Counted from the stretch's first letter, positions 32,311 to 44,214 are shown. The stretch is DNA of 64,000 bases from Meconema thalassinum (GCA_946902985.2 OX336389.2:786098979-786162978), one strand, 5' to 3'. A program made the numbers and translations. The notes: generated from the letters alone by a model not told the origin.

Positions 32311-33895
32311 ACCGCGTCTTATTATTTATCACCAGGAATGTTACATGTCCTGTAGGCCTATATAAAATATCTGAAGAATATGCAGTTTAGAGATTATAAC
32401 TCCATTAAGATAAGGAGATCTATTGTTCTACTGAAATATTATTATCCTTTAACTTACTATGTTTTGGAATTCTCCGAACAAAATAAAAGTGAGCAAGCAA
32501 AAGGGCGTTGTTATGCCTATAGATGTTTTAAATCTAAATATGCCATAGGTATAAGTCATCAAAAACTGGCACTATTTCTAACATGCTGCTACAGTTTGGT
32601 CATATCCGACCAGAAGATGACATTTGACATCTCTTTTTATTAACGCTTATTAAACTTTTTCTCACTCGTGAATTACTCACAAAACCATGTCGACCTAGAC
32701 AGAGGATTGCGTGTCTCAGGTAGAAACTTGACTGGACCTCAGGGTATCTGGAGAGAGGCTAACAAGCAGAACTTCCACTCCCTGCTATAAACGGTAGTCT
32801 GGTGGACCCAAGTTCTGGAATTGCGTTCTGGTAACCTGTCGTTGGTAAATGTAGGGGACACAGGGATGTGTAAATCACAATCTCTCTTTTGGTGTTTACA
32901 TCCAAAAGCTGAAAATAATACCGCCAATTCCATCAGGCAGTGAAGCAAGAAAAACGCACTCTCTCCTGGAATGCAAAAGACTCTGGTTCAGGGCAATGAT
33001 GACAACTCTCTCTTTTCAGATTCAAAATGCTAAAAATCTTTGGGCTATTGGCATACCGCACTTCGTATATTTAAGCTCAGGATATTATTGAGATATGTTT
33101 TACCAAATAAGATTTACCGGTAACTGTATCAATAATTGTGGATAACATGATTGAGATTCAAAGCCATTCCTTAATTTCTTCCAACCTCTCTTTCCTGGAA
33201 CTTCGGGGTGGAGTCCCTTATTTGTGACATGGTGCGTTGAATTCCATCCTATCAAAGTGGACTCGTATTGTATTGTTTTAAATGCTTTACTTTGTACACT
33301 TACCCTTTGCACAGTATTTTTCATGCCTAATAAACATCGAGTAAATGGTTTATTCTTACACTACAATGACCATCTCTGCTTTAATTTGGTCGCTTGTCAG
33401 GCATCCCTTGTGCTTTCAGTCTTCGTTCTACCACTTTAATTTTCGTTCAGAGAAATAAAACCCATCTTACAATGCTAACCCAAGAAGCGAGTCATAAATC
33501 AGTTTTAAAGGTGTGCAGCAAACACAACTACTGAGCTGAAAATAAACCAGACTCGTGGTAAGATTACTGGCGAAGGGCATAGGAGGCATGTGACATAGTG
33601 TCTTATGACGGTGCAATTAAAGCAGAAAAGGAAGAAGAAATTCAACCTCATCTAAAAACAAGAACGAATAAATGAGCCAAAAATAGATCGCGATCAAGTT
33701 TCCATTTTCGGGGTAGCAGAGACGGCTGTTATCAGCCTTATGACTTTTAAGAATCTTAAATATGAATAAAGGTTCATGTGGCGGCCAAACGAACGACGAA
33801 CGCTGAACGAAAATATACTGTCCAACGGAAGGTCAACGACACTGCCAGAAAGGTAGAGGCAGTAAGTACAGAAAGTTAGTTATATTTTTTCCCCT
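32311..33895. other. No recognisable feature
   Basis: About 1.6 kb. Short frames (for example 87 codons from 32380) show no known motif. GACCACCGCG at about 32308 repeats the first bases of an S3 head but goes no further. Confidence 0.45.
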
Positions 33896-33897
33896 AT

Positions 33898-34100
33898 TAG
33901 GTTTATTATTATTATGATTATTTAGGTGCTTGGGATATCGTGGTCAATAGCCCATACGTTTGTATAAGTTATGTGTGTGTGTGGGGTGTCTGTGATAACT
34001 GTAGCAATGAGGAAAACAACTGCAATATTGTTGTGGTCTAGGATTGGGTAGATGCCATGGCACTTGAAACAAGGTATGATCCCTACATTCTAATAGAGTA
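33898..34100 (-). mobile_element. SINE S3/S4 tail fragment
   Basis: Minus strand: decayed forms of the shared tail (TATTGACCACGATATCCCAAG, CACCTAAATAATCATAAT) and of a CAAGTGCCATGGCATC body. No head is present. Confidence 0.6.
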
Positions 34101-34192
34101 AGCGTGAACGAACCACTTCTTCAAAATGACCTAGCCCACTCCATTGACGTTTCTATGTATATCGTAGAACAAACAACGGAAACTAACTTAAC

Positions 34193-34490
34193 TAGGCCCA
34201 GTGGTTCAGCCGAACACATTGATTCATGTTACAAGATTGCAATGCGGAGCATCAGAAAGTCAGGAGGTCAGAGTTTCGAATCCCGACACTGACAGCAGCC
34301 ATCATGAGTGAGATATTTCCCTGGGTTTTATACACTAAATCTGGATGGTATATTCGCGGTGCACCTACCACACACAACATGTAGACTAATGTCACACACA
34401 CTTCTACAGTCATCACAATCAAATACAACACAAGTACTGTACATGGGGCTGATGACCAAATATGCCCACAGCTCTTAAATGAAACATTAT
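34193..34490 (+). mobile_element. SINE S4
   Basis: A degraded head with GGTCAGAGTTTCGAATCCCG as box B near 34265-34284, then CAGCCATCATGAGTGAGAT and the shared tail TACATGGGGCTGATGACCAA to CTCTTAAATGAAACATTATT. Confidence 0.75.
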
Positions 34491-34953
34491 TATTAATAAT
34501 GGCAATATTATAACAATATGGGTTTTATTATTATGGATTTCGAGACACCAGCGTGTAGGAATTTTCCCCGCACAGAATCCTTGAAAGGCAATAAATAAAC
34601 CTAAACGGTCTCTCGTAATATCAACCCTCAGGTGCCGACCAACTGAATCCCACTGCCTGGGGCACGTTACCCACTGTGACACACAGCAGGCTAAACGAAG
34701 TTCATAAAAGTTTCTGAAACCAGTCATCGCCAGTGTGGAGGTAAGATTTACAGCATGTAGCGTGAAAAATTCACCTGAATATTATGTTCCCCTGGGAACA
34801 CTAATGTGTTGAAACTTACCTCGCTATAAGAATTCACAGAACCACGGACATAATGAAACATGGAAGAAACATCGAATATAATACCAGTAGGCTACTTCCA
34901 TCATGAACGACGGCCTTAACACCCATCCCACAACAGATGTCTTCTACAGTGCA
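34491..34953. other. No recognisable feature
   Basis: Nothing recognised. Confidence 0.5.
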
Positions 34954-35263
34954 CCCGGGAATGTTCTCCGCAGTGCCTAGAAGCTGCTGCGAGAGATTAC
35001 GTCACCAGTTACGTTGGCAGCACGGCTGTAGCTTGTATCATAACAAACAAACAGTAAACTTTATACTCACCACAGCCATTCATAAATGATGCTAGAAGTG
35101 CTGATGACACACATGCTGGCTTATTGAAATACACACTGACGAATTCGACAGCTCACAGCCCACACATGTGGCCTTCACCCTATCAAGGACACTGTGCTGC
35201 CAACTTAACTCATGACGCAACCACTCGCAGCTGCACGTAGTTACTGCGGAGAACATTCCCGGG
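34954..35263. mobile_element. MITE with 70-bp terminal inverted repeats
   Basis: Arms at 34954-35023 and 35194-35263 are inverted copies, alike at 58 of 70 positions by my count, and identical for the first 21 bases, which begin CCCGGGAATGTTCTCCGCAG. Each arm ends inward at GTTGGCAGCAC. The 170-bp centre is non-coding. I found no clear target duplication: flanks read GTGCA and CGCCC. The superfamily is therefore open. Confidence 0.82.
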
Positions 35264-35339
35264 CGCCCGGTATTAAATTTGTTTTTTTTAATTAATTAAG
35301 CTTATGGCAAAGTACACAAAACATATAAAATATTTCAAC

Positions 35340-35640
35340 CAATCAACTGGGCACCTGATAAATTTAGAGTTTTAAATCCAAATTGTCCAGCCACTCTTTA
35401 GCCTTTGTAGAGGCTTGCACAAAGTCTTCCAGCGGTTCCAAGTACGTCCTGTTACAACACTCAGTAACAATATGACGAATGGTCTGGCTCCTCGCGCCAT
35501 AGTCACAGTTGGGTGACATTTCCATGTCCCATTTATACTGCAACGAGCCACACTGCCCATGGTTGGTTCGTACCATGTTAAGGGCAACCAACGTTTTACG
35601 TGGCAGGTCAAAACCTACTGGTGGCTGTAGCCCAATGAAT
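35340..35640 (-). pseudogene. LINE C-terminal fragment
   Basis: The minus strand encodes GFDLPRKTLVALNMVRTNHG, then SPNCDYGARSQTIRHIVTEC, ending in KEWLDNLDLKL at a stop near 35367. This is the zinc-knuckle tail that follows the RT in many non-LTR retrotransposons, with the pattern C-x-C-GA-x-QT-x-HI-x-C. The second cysteine has become tyrosine (CDYGA), which would break the knuckle. Only the last part of the ORF is present, as in a heavily 5'-truncated insertion. The clade cannot be fixed from so little. Confidence 0.75.
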
Positions 35641-36395
35641 ACATTTACTTACATGAGATAATCGTAAAGCCCTTCCGGTGATCCACGCACGTTAGTTAAG
35701 TAAATACACTTTAGGGGAATTATAGCCTAGGGGGAAAGTTCTTCCATGTAGTTTACCTTATACGGTGGATATGTAATGAGTGATACACAGGTTTCTATCT
35801 CTCATTTATTCCCCTAGCATCAGGAATACTGGTCACAGTAACTAGCAAAGCTTCCGCAAGCAGTTTCACTAAAACTTGAAAGTAATCGGGTTACGAGTCC
35901 CAAATGGGTCGACGCCTTGATAAAAGCGTTTCTAGATTCACAGAGGTTATTTATGCTCCATTCCCCACACAAAGAGAGGAGCGGTTGGGCTAATCAGATT
36001 TAAGGTTTCCCCCTCACCACAGAATTAGTACTTTTCAACTCCAATTTTTCCTCTTTTCACGAAGCTTTCTTTTTCCCTTCGCGAGATTTTCTACCTCCTC
36101 TGAGATTGCTATCTACGTTCTTTCGTATTCAAATTCGCTTGTTAAGGAAGAATGGAGGAGGACAAGGAAGAAAATAAGCTGGAGGCGGTTTACACGAAAA
36201 ATTCTCGCGCCATTGTTCATACCAGCGTCAGAAGTTTCCAACTTAATTCCAGTATAAATAGGCCATGCCTTTTACCGACATTATAATTTGGTTCAGTATC
36301 ACTTTATGCGCTAAATGAGATTTGAAACAAGGCTTGAGATTGTCTTACTTTCAGGAGGAAAATAACTCATCTCTTCCTTTTTAATGCTGTTGTGT
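35641..36395. other. No recognisable feature
   Basis: About 750 bp with nothing recognised. Confidence 0.5.
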
Positions 36396-36695
36396 ATTAA
36401 ACTGGGGCTTTATGAAATCGTGGTTAATTAGCCCCGTGTACCTGGGTGTGTGTAAACGTTGTCTGATAGCCTTTGTTACAGTGATAGGCTATATGTCCTA
36501 TTGTGTGTACTTGTAATCGAGGTAGGAATTGGGTGGCCATGGCCTTAAGTTAGGTAACATCCTGTCATTTGGCTGGTGTATAAGTGGTAAACTACGGAAA
36601 ACCACTTCCAGGATGGCTGAGGTAAGAATCGAACCCACCTCTTCTCAGTGTTGCCTGAAGAGGTTGAGTGTACCCCACTCTAGCCCTCAGTCCTT
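36396..36695 (-). mobile_element. SINE S3, head truncated
   Basis: Minus strand: linker AGAGTGGGGTACACTCAACC, box-B-like GGTTCGATTCTTACCTCAGC, and the shared tail at the left. The first tRNA-like head is lost beyond about 36695. Confidence 0.82.
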
Positions 36696-36739
36696 TGGAC
36701 TGATATGGCTGATATGTATGATCGTTCACCTGGATACGG

Positions 36740-37947
36740 AGTAACCGCTGAGGAACAAAAGGATTGCAGTTTGAACACAATGGTGATGTTGTTTTTAGTT
36801 GTTGCGAGTAACTGCACTTCCATGAGTAGGCCTACGTCTTATAATTAATAACTCCCTAGTACAGCATTTGAAGAACTTGTTCCACTTATTTTTTTATGGA
36901 AATTCCAGAGGAATACTGGACCTGGCAGACACGGGAATGATTGACCAAAGGCAATTCGTGCTTTGATCAGAAATATTATACTCATAGGTTAAGATTCTAT
37001 GGCAATGTCTGACTTACCTGACACCTCAATTGTAATCTTTGAACTTTCATCATTCGGTGCTATAAGGAATAGCTTTAAGATCTCACAAAATGTAGCCTAA
37101 ATAACAGTAGGCTAAGTAAAACCTTATTGTATATAGATAAGAACCAAAGATTTCGGAGAAACGGATGGTCGCCTTGAGCTCAAGAACGGAAAATCTGAAG
37201 TTTTTTTTTTGTTTGCTCCATGTGATAAAGTTTTGAAATGAATGTCCAGAAGGGGAGCCTAGAAATTGTGTTTAATGGGTGAGAATTAACTGACAATTTC
37301 ATTATTTTCTCCACCTAGTGGTTTCCAGTAGATTGGCGAGTATCTACAGTCGTTTTATAAGAGTAGCAACAGCATAGTCATGTTTCCAGCTTCGACACAT
37401 CGACGCATGAAGAACTGGTGGCCGCATATTTCACATAGTAACATTGCTCAATGACAGGGAAAGCAAGATTACGTTATGGACTCGAATCCGTTGTCAATTT
37501 TGTAACTATGAGAAGTAACTTAAACTAAGGCAACACATTTTAGGTGTTGGTGGAGCTTGTGGTTGTAACTGTTAATCAAAAGGGAGCATAACTGAGGTAA
37601 TCTGCCCCTGCATAATTTCGGAGACGTGTGTCAATATAATCATCACATGAGTGCGCACTATGATACATAGGCTCTACCGGGTAAAAGTCTTGCTTTTCCT
37701 TTGGTTTGTTTTAGACGTCGGACATTACGTTTTTAGTTCTGTTAAAACATACAATAGTTCAGTGCAATGTGCTTTTGTTGAGTGGGATGTGTAAGTTTCC
37801 ATTGCTGCTCTTCCTCCATATTTTCATTGGTTTACTGGATCGAACCACTTGCTTTTAGTTTCCTAATGCCCTGCTCATCAGGCATCTGATCGACTTAACA
37901 TTCACCACCATTAACCATGAAGTTATGCTTCTGAATCTGTGTTGTTA
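36740..37947. other. No recognisable feature
   Basis: About 1.2 kb with no recognisable feature. A GGTGTTGGTGGAGCTTGTGG stretch near 37545 resembles dispersed motifs at about 2200 and 44590. Confidence 0.45.
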
Positions 37948-38222
37948 ATTTATTTTAGGGACTCAAGACGTTTGATTGTCAGCCCTATGAACTTAGGTGT
38001 GTGTTGTATTTTTCTGAAAACGTGTTAGGCCTACTGTGGTGACTGTAGTGGTGTGTATAGCTGTAATTATAAGCGTCTGGGATAGCTAACTTGGAACTTG
38101 AAATAATGTAACGCAAAAACACACTCAGGATGGCCGCTGTCAGTGCCGGGTTTCATATCATCTACTGCAGCCCTTCATTTTAGTCGAGGTGCACTTAACG
38201 CGCACGGTTGTGATGCGTGATG
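37948..38222 (-). mobile_element. SINE S4, decayed
   Basis: Minus strand: CCCGGCACTGACAGCGGCCA, CATCCTGAGTGTGTTTTTGC and a decayed shared tail. The head near 38180-38222 is poorly preserved. Confidence 0.7.
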
Positions 38223-38465
38223 CTTCCGAACCTTGAACGCGTCAAGAATCACTATAGGGAAACAAAATCCATATAGCCTAATGGAGCCCACAGTTTATTT
38301 CAAATGAGACGCCTCATAAAGAATAGAGCTCCAGCTCAACTCCAGATTGGTGGGTTGTGATCGAGTCTAACGAGGGCCTAATGCAAGAAAGTGGGTGTGG
38401 AGGTTACATGGGCTACTACGCCGAACACCAATCAGAGCAAACCTCGCTGGCCTGGCGTGGCAGAG

Positions 38466-38711
38466 AGTGAGATAGTAATTAATTAATGTTATTAGTTTTA
38501 CGTCCCTTTTAACTACACTGGCTTTTAGAGATGCCGGGGTGCCGGAATTTTGCCCCGAAGGGGATCTTTAACGTGCCAGTAAATCTACGGACACGGCCCC
38601 CTCGCATTTGCGCACCCTCAAATGCCAGCTGACTGCGCCAGGATACGAACCTGCAACCTTGGGCGCAGCAAGCGAAAACGTTACCCCTGAGCCGCGCAGC
38701 AGTGAGATAGT
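38466..38711 (-). mobile_element. SINE S1, full length, 11-bp TSD
   Basis: Element 38477-38700 on the minus strand is flanked by exact AGTGAGATAGT at 38466-38476 and 38701-38711. The head GCTGCGCGGCTCAGGGGTAA and body CCCCTTCGGGGCAAAATTCC are well kept, so this is among the younger S1 copies. Confidence 0.92.
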
Positions 38712-39188
38712 GATGACAGGCTGGAGGTTGAGCTCTGAGGTCGATGAGCATAGGTTGGAGATAGAGATGAGGATGGGTCAACAGTGAATTCAGTCAGCGC
38801 TTTATTTCTCTAGCTCTGGAATTCAGTGCGTCGCCCTAACCACCCAGCCGCAGGTACTTTTGGAAGTCGCTTGTTTGCGCGTATGGGGTGAAATAGAGAG
38901 AGGTCGGAAATGGCTTTCCTTCCCCACAAACTTGTTTCAAGGAACAAAATATCTACGTCGTTGACCAAAAGTTGACCAAATGAGGCCAACAGGAAAGATG
39001 AAGGAGGCGAACCCAGCAATAGTAAGTGAAAGCAATGCCCGACTCAGTCGTGGCACCTTGGTCGCCAACACTCGTCCTACTAGTTGTGAGACGATTGGGT
39101 TGGGGCAGTGAGAGGCGTTGAAACGGTAGTCTCAATAATGATCCTCTCTCTTGACATAAGACCACATGGAGGTGTATCGAATACATTT
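38712..39188. other. No recognisable feature
   Basis: Nothing recognised. Short minus-strand frames have no known motif. Confidence 0.5.
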
Positions 39189-39189
39189 A

Positions 39190-39292
39190 GGCTATTGGCA
39201 CGTCAAAGATCCCCTTAGGGGTGAAATTCCGGGTCCCCGGTTTCTCTAAAAGCGGTGGTTAAAAGGGACATAAGACCCATAACTTTATTATT
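39190..39292 (+). mobile_element. SINE S1, 5' truncated
   Basis: Only the 3' half: TTGGCACGTCAAAGATCCCC through GGGACATAAGACCCATAACT and a short ATT end. The tRNA-like head is absent. Confidence 0.8.
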
Positions 39293-39303
39293 TTAATTAG
39301 TTT

Positions 39304-39660
39304 ATTTTCTTACTTGAAGCCTCCGTGGCTTAGGCGGCAGCACGCCGGCCTCTCACCGCTGGGTCCGTGGTTCAAATCCCGGTCACTCCATGTGAGATCT
39401 GTGTTGGACAGAACGGAGGCAGACAGGTTTTTCTCCGGGTACTCCGGTTTTCCCTGTCAAAATTTCATTCCAACAACACTCTCCACTATCATTTCATTTC
39501 ATCTGTCATTCATTTAATCATTGCCCCAGAGGAGTGCGTCAGGCCTCGGCAGCCGGCACAGTTCATATCCTCGCCGCTAGATGGGGGCTACATTCATTCC
39601 ATTCCTGACCCGGTCGGAGACTGGAAGCAGGCTGTGGATTTTCATTTCATTTTCTTACTT
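39304..39660 (+). mobile_element. SINE S6, full length, 12-bp TSD
   Basis: Element 39316-39648 carries box A TGGCTTAGGCGG and box B GGTTCAAATCC at 39369-39379. It is flanked by ATTTTCTTACTT at 39304-39315 and 39649-39660. The copy at 14-371 is its inverted sibling. Open frames of 67 and 103 codons through it are SINE read-through. Confidence 0.93.
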
Positions 39661-40167
39661 ACTCTTTTGATTACTTGAAGTCACGAAGGGCACGCGGTCA
39701 TAAAGCTCATCGTCTCATATCCAACCTCCTAAATACTTGAAACGTATAAGAGTAGAAATACATAAACGAATGTTTTTGGTTGATCGTGCCAAATGGAAAT
39801 ACGAACCAACAACCATTAGTAAAAGTGTATGCTAGAAAGGGTGCGTAATACAGAAGAATTCATTCCCTCTTCAGTATTCTCCGTGCAATCGCCTAACGTA
39901 AATATACTCAACCCCTGTTTTATATTGTTAGCTGAAATGGAGCGCATATCCCAACCCCACCCCTCGCCCCTCATTACTACTTCACTATACCGGAAATTGA
40001 ATTAAGGCTTACGAGGGAGGGTTTACTGGAGTGAACAATGAAATATTCGCCAAAGGCAAAGTAGGTTAGAAATATTCAAGAAAGATTGGGGAGCCAATAC
40101 AGTAGTGACTAATCATCACAGAGGAGTTCTTTGGCTGGTGAATTAATAGTATCGTGATACCTTCGAT
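39661..40167. other. No recognisable feature
   Basis: Nothing recognised. Confidence 0.5.
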
Positions 40168-40250
40168 ATGTTCCCACTGAAAGCTTCTATCCGGTCTTAT
40201 AATGAAGTATGCAATCTGATATGCAAATTACCAACTTCCTAGCCGGAAAT
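40168..40250 (+). repeat. Short dispersed repeat, left member of inverted pair
   Basis: ATGTTCCCACTGAAAGCTTC through CCTAGCCGGAAAT matches the reverse complement of 41580-41662 at 82 of 83 positions. It stops where the partner continues into CTGCCGTCC. Confidence 0.9.
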
Positions 40251-40734
40251 TTAGTACCATAGTGATAGTGACTATGAGGTCGGTGTAGTAGGCCCACTGT
40301 ATAAATTATCCAGTTGGGTCACACGATCAATTCCAGACAGTACCAAAACAATCAACCAAGACTTAGTCCTGTAAATGAACAGGACATTTTGCAAGCCCAG
40401 AAGAAACTCTCCGGGCGTCTTCTTAGACATAGTTTTAGGTTCCGCCAAGACTATGCGGTGTTCTGAATTAGTCCTTATGCCAGTTCAAAGTGATATGCAC
40501 AGTTATTTATCGAAGATACTCAAGAAAAGCAGAATTTATCAAATCCCGAAAGTCATAAATAGCCCACTCCAATCCCTGAAATTGCTCGGAATCAAATAAG
40601 TTGTACCTCCTAGCCGTACTGCAAAATTGATGCTCCCTCGACATTTACACCAAGGAGGAAACCCGTCGTGTTCTAGCGATAAAAACATAGAGGTTTTCCG
40701 CATAGATGCCCGTGTTTGATTTACGCTATGCCAT
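40251..40734. other. No recognisable feature
   Basis: Nothing recognised. Confidence 0.5.
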
Positions 40735-40750
40735 GGGGGGGGGGGGGGGG
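40735..40750. repeat. Poly-G run
   Basis: Sixteen consecutive G. Confidence 0.93.
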
Positions 40751-40794
40751 CATGAAGATTGGAACAGGTTGTACAGAACATCATAAGGCATACT

Positions 40795-41030
40795 CAAATC
40801 TACTCGTGGCCATCCGAGAACTGGTTTCCATGGTTCCTTCATTTGAGCTCTAGGCAAATGACAGGATAGTAATTAACATAAACCAATGGTCACCTCCTTC
40901 CCAAAGCTAACACACATATCTATCTATAGTCATTAATAACCACAATGACGTTATCAGTCAGATGTTACACACATCTCAACTCATGGGGATGACGGCCGTG
41001 ATGTCCAAAACCTTTTAATGAAATAGCTAG
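40795..41030 (+). mobile_element. SINE S3/S4 3' part, decayed
   Basis: CTCTAGGCAAATGACAGGAT, ACGTTATCAGTCAGATGTTA and CATGGGGATGACGGCCGTGA follow the S3 body and tail. It ends CTTTTAATGAAAT. The head is missing. Confidence 0.68.
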
Positions 41031-41039
41031 AGAAAAGTA

Positions 41040-41500
41040 GTGTGCAAATCGCCAATGGAACCATTCAATTTCTTTAGCCTACACAGGTGTCGAAGAACAG
41101 TTACAAAAATGTATGGGATATAATATTCCAAATAATGGTATACAGGATTCGTCGTCCGTTTTCTCCTAAACCATTTCTCTACGGCCCTGGATCGAATCAC
41201 TCGTCCCCAAAGTGTGACAACAGCCTGTCCGCATGACAATGCGCTATAGTAAGCGTAGCTGCACCGCACGGTTGTTGTTGCGGAGATAACTGAAATATTT
41301 TACCACATACTACTAATTTGGATTACCCTATATGGACCAGACTTCAACAGTGTGTGCGTTTCGCAGGACTGAAACAGTCTTAGTAGTTCAAGATTCATTA
41401 GTGAGCAATCTTCATCATTTCTAGTCTTATTGGCAAAGACTGTGTAACATAATTTTAAGTAACTTACTAACCTTTGTACTATTAAAATAACATTCATTCT
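41040..41500. other. No recognisable feature
   Basis: Nothing recognised. Confidence 0.5.
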
Positions 41501-41501
41501 A

Positions 41502-41540
<39 letters not shown>

Positions 41541-41662
41541 TATTTACCAAAAATTGTGCCTACAATTTATGGACGGCAGATTTCCGGCTAGGTAGTTGGT
41601 AATTTGCATATCAGATTGCATACTTCATTATAAGACCGGATAGAAGCTTTCAGTGGGAACAT
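41501..41662 (-). mobile_element. Short retroposon-like repeat with (AAT)n tail
   Basis: Minus strand: the 83-bp unit shared with 40168-40250, then CTGCCGTCCATAAATTGTAG, GCACAATTTTTGGTAAATAA and an (AAT)n tail at 41501-41544. A defined 5' start and a simple-repeat tail suggest a SINE or a very short LINE 3' end. No box A or box B is visible, so it is not obviously tRNA-derived. Confidence 0.55.
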
Positions 41663-41929
41663 CTACACAGCAGTGTCTCCATCTCCGTTATTAGTCTATT
41701 ATTATTATTTTTTAGCATAAGAAAATTAATTGTTAATCATATTGTTATGAGTTAATCATAGTTAGGTTGTAGCCAATTTTAAGCACTCTAGATGAATAAA
41801 TAAATACATAAACAAATAAATAAAATAATTTAATTGATTAATTAATTAAAAAGTAATAAACAATAAAATAAATAAATAAATAGATACACAAATAAGTAGA
41901 TAAATAAATTTAAAACAATAATACAAAAT
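41663..41929. repeat. AT-rich stretch with AAAT repeats
   Basis: Loose AAAT/TAAA repeats, mainly 41790-41925, between two retroposons. Confidence 0.75.
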
Positions 41930-42148
41930 AATGCTGTTGGTTTTACGTCCCTTTTAACTACTGGGGATTTAAGAGACGCCGGGGTGCCGGAATTTTGCCT
42001 TGAAGGGGACCATTAACGTGCCAGTAAATCTACTGACACGGCTCCCTCGTATGTGCGCACCTTCAAATGCCAGCTGACTGCAGCAGTATTTGATCCTGCA
42101 ACCTTGGGAAGAGCAGGCGATAACGTTACCGCTGAGCCACGCAGCCAG
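41930..42148 (-). mobile_element. SINE S1, full length
   Basis: Minus strand: head GGCTGCGTGGCTCAGCGGTA at the right, box B GGATCAAATACTG slightly decayed, body and TAAAACCAACAGCATTATTT tail at the left. Confidence 0.87.
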
Positions 42149-42689
42149 TGAAAATTAAATTAAAATAATAATAAATAAGCTGGGGGCACGAGTTTGCTGT
42201 TCCATTTAGTGTTACAATTCAATTTGGCAGTAGGAAGTAGCGGAGAAGCCTGACATACCACGCAGCCATTCTGACGTAAAGTAATGTTTGAAGTTTGATT
42301 TAGACGGATATATTCAAATATTATATGTCCTTAAAGGAAGATATCTTAATTTCAAAACAACCTGTGTATGAAGGAAACAAAAAGAAAGGAAGTTTGTAGT
42401 TCTACGTACCGATAATCGTGCGATCATGAGCCACGGAACCTCCTTTTTACGTGGAATCCGAACCAAGGACATGGCATTTCACTTCAAAATCAACCTGTGT
42501 AAAAGTTACTCAAGTAAGTCTAGGTCGGAATTGATGTTATTGATGTTATGTTGATGTTATGCGTTAATCAATGGGTTGATAATATGTTAACTAAATCAAA
42601 CAGGTGAATACGTTCATGTGGATTAATGCATTACGTAATGGTATTGAAGACAAAGACAGATTAATCACAATATTACATACTGTCGGTGC
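42149..42689. other. Mostly featureless; small TTGATGTTA repeat
   Basis: A short repeat of TTGATGTTA units lies at about 42530-42562. Nothing else is recognised. Confidence 0.5.
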
Positions 42690-43030
42690 AACAGTAAAGA
42701 GGAGAATATAAGCAATAGAAGCATTTGAAATGTGGTGTTACATGAGAAGGATGAAGATTCGACAGATTAATAGAATTAAAAACATGTATTAAGATGGGTG
42801 AGGGAGGAGCGATGTTTATGGCTAGAGCAAATGACAAGAAGAGCTATGTTGGAGACGCATATACCATACCAAGCAAGCATAATTACGAAAGTAAGACAGT
42901 AGGAAAATATCTGTAGAGGAAGGCTGAGTTTGCAACATGTTAAACAGATCGCCTAGGATGAGGGGTGTTGTATGTAGAGATTATACGATTAGCTCAGGGC
43001 AGGGAGCAGAGAGAGATGTCACCAAACAAT
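42690..43030 (+). pseudogene. LINE C-terminal fragment, decayed
   Basis: Near 42715 the plus strand reads IEAFEMWCYMRRMKIRQI, which from family knowledge matches the segment after the RT in insect endonuclease-RT elements, commonly IEAFEMWCYRRMLKI. Decayed traces of the following arginine-rich and gatekeeper segments can be followed to about 43020 (ending near GQGAERDVTKQF) in shifting frames with stops. Neither the RT core nor the endonuclease is here. It is distinct from the LINE relics at 12840 and 21182, which lack this segment. Confidence 0.7.
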
Positions 43031-43207
43031 TCTAAGAACTTAAAAACAAACACCCACTGTGTAGTAATTGTATGAAAAGGGCAGTGGGTTATTCTACTTT
43101 AAGCTTTTAAACAAGAAAAGTTTAAATAATTTGGAAATGACAGTGAAGTGGGAATACTATATGTTGGAAGATGAATACCTGTTCCACTCCGTTTTACCAA
43201 CGAAATT

Positions 43208-43565
43208 TGTTCTTGTTGTTTTCATTAGGAGCTTGCGACATTTTAGTCATCAGCTCCATGTATTTGGGAGTGTATTGGATTTCTTTGATGATCTGTGTTT
43301 CTGTGGTGACTTTAGGAGCGTGTGTAACTGTAATTAGGATGAGAGATTTGGATAAGTGCCCGGGACTTGAAGTAAGATACCATTCCGGCATTTTCCCTGA
43401 TGGACTGTTGAAGAAACCGGGAAAAAGCACACTCAGGTTTGCCACAGTCAGCACCAGGATTCGGACCAGCAATCTCCAAACTTGCTGCAACTTCCAATCA
43501 CAGTCGTGGTGCACGATATTAGGCGCAGGGCTACGCTGCGGTATCCAAAGGAATTCCAACGTTAC
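43208..43565 (-). mobile_element. SINE S4, near full length
   Basis: Minus strand: head with CACGACTGTGATTGG, box B TGGTCCGAATCCTGGTGCTG, body CAGGGAAAATGCCGGAATGG, and tail ATGGAGCTGATGACTAAAAT at the left. Overlapping frames of 61-145 codons are read-through. Confidence 0.8.
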
Positions 43566-43569
43566 CGTA

Positions 43570-44214
43570 ACGATACATAGTGTGGTACAATATCAAGGCA
43601 GAGGGTGAGTTACTTGGATATCACTTGAAATAAGAAGCTCTGTAGTCATAACAGCGTGACTCGATAAGCTCGGAAACCACTGGGGTGGACACAATGTCGG
43701 CGCTTCCTCTGCGAGTTGTGCAACAGGAAATCCAGCGAATCAAACAACAAGAATACTTCGCACAGAAAAATAAATTTACAAATAAGATTTCCTCCTGCTT
43801 CTTTCACAACACAAAAGAGGAAATAACAAACAAAATCTGAAGTAGAAAAGTAAAGTTATAACTTGAGTTATTCTAGGAAACACATCTAAAAAGAAGAAGA
43901 GGAATGCTACACAGAATTCTCAAGTTGTGAATAGAAAACTAATATAAACGGGTGAAAAGAGAAAACTTGAATACCTTCCTTCACTTTGAAGTGGCAATTT
44001 ACTTTTCGTCTTTACAAAGTTCCCTACTAGAGGTACAGTCCCGTATAAAACATCTGAAAATTACTGACAACGTCAAGGAATGAAAGGAATTCCATGGTTT
44101 TTTACCACTCGTAATACACGCTCGTCTCTTGAGCAGAATTAAGTTCTTCAAGTTTCCAGAATGCAAAGTTAATTTTTTAAATGTTTTACATTTTGGTGTT
44201 TGTTTGTTGATTAA
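43570..44214. other. No recognisable feature
   Basis: Nothing recognised. Confidence 0.5.

Noticed and set aside
43171..43608. 145-codon plus-strand and 121-codon minus-strand frames
   Set aside because: Both overlap an S4 SINE on opposite strands. They contain no domain and match SINE read-through seen in other copies.
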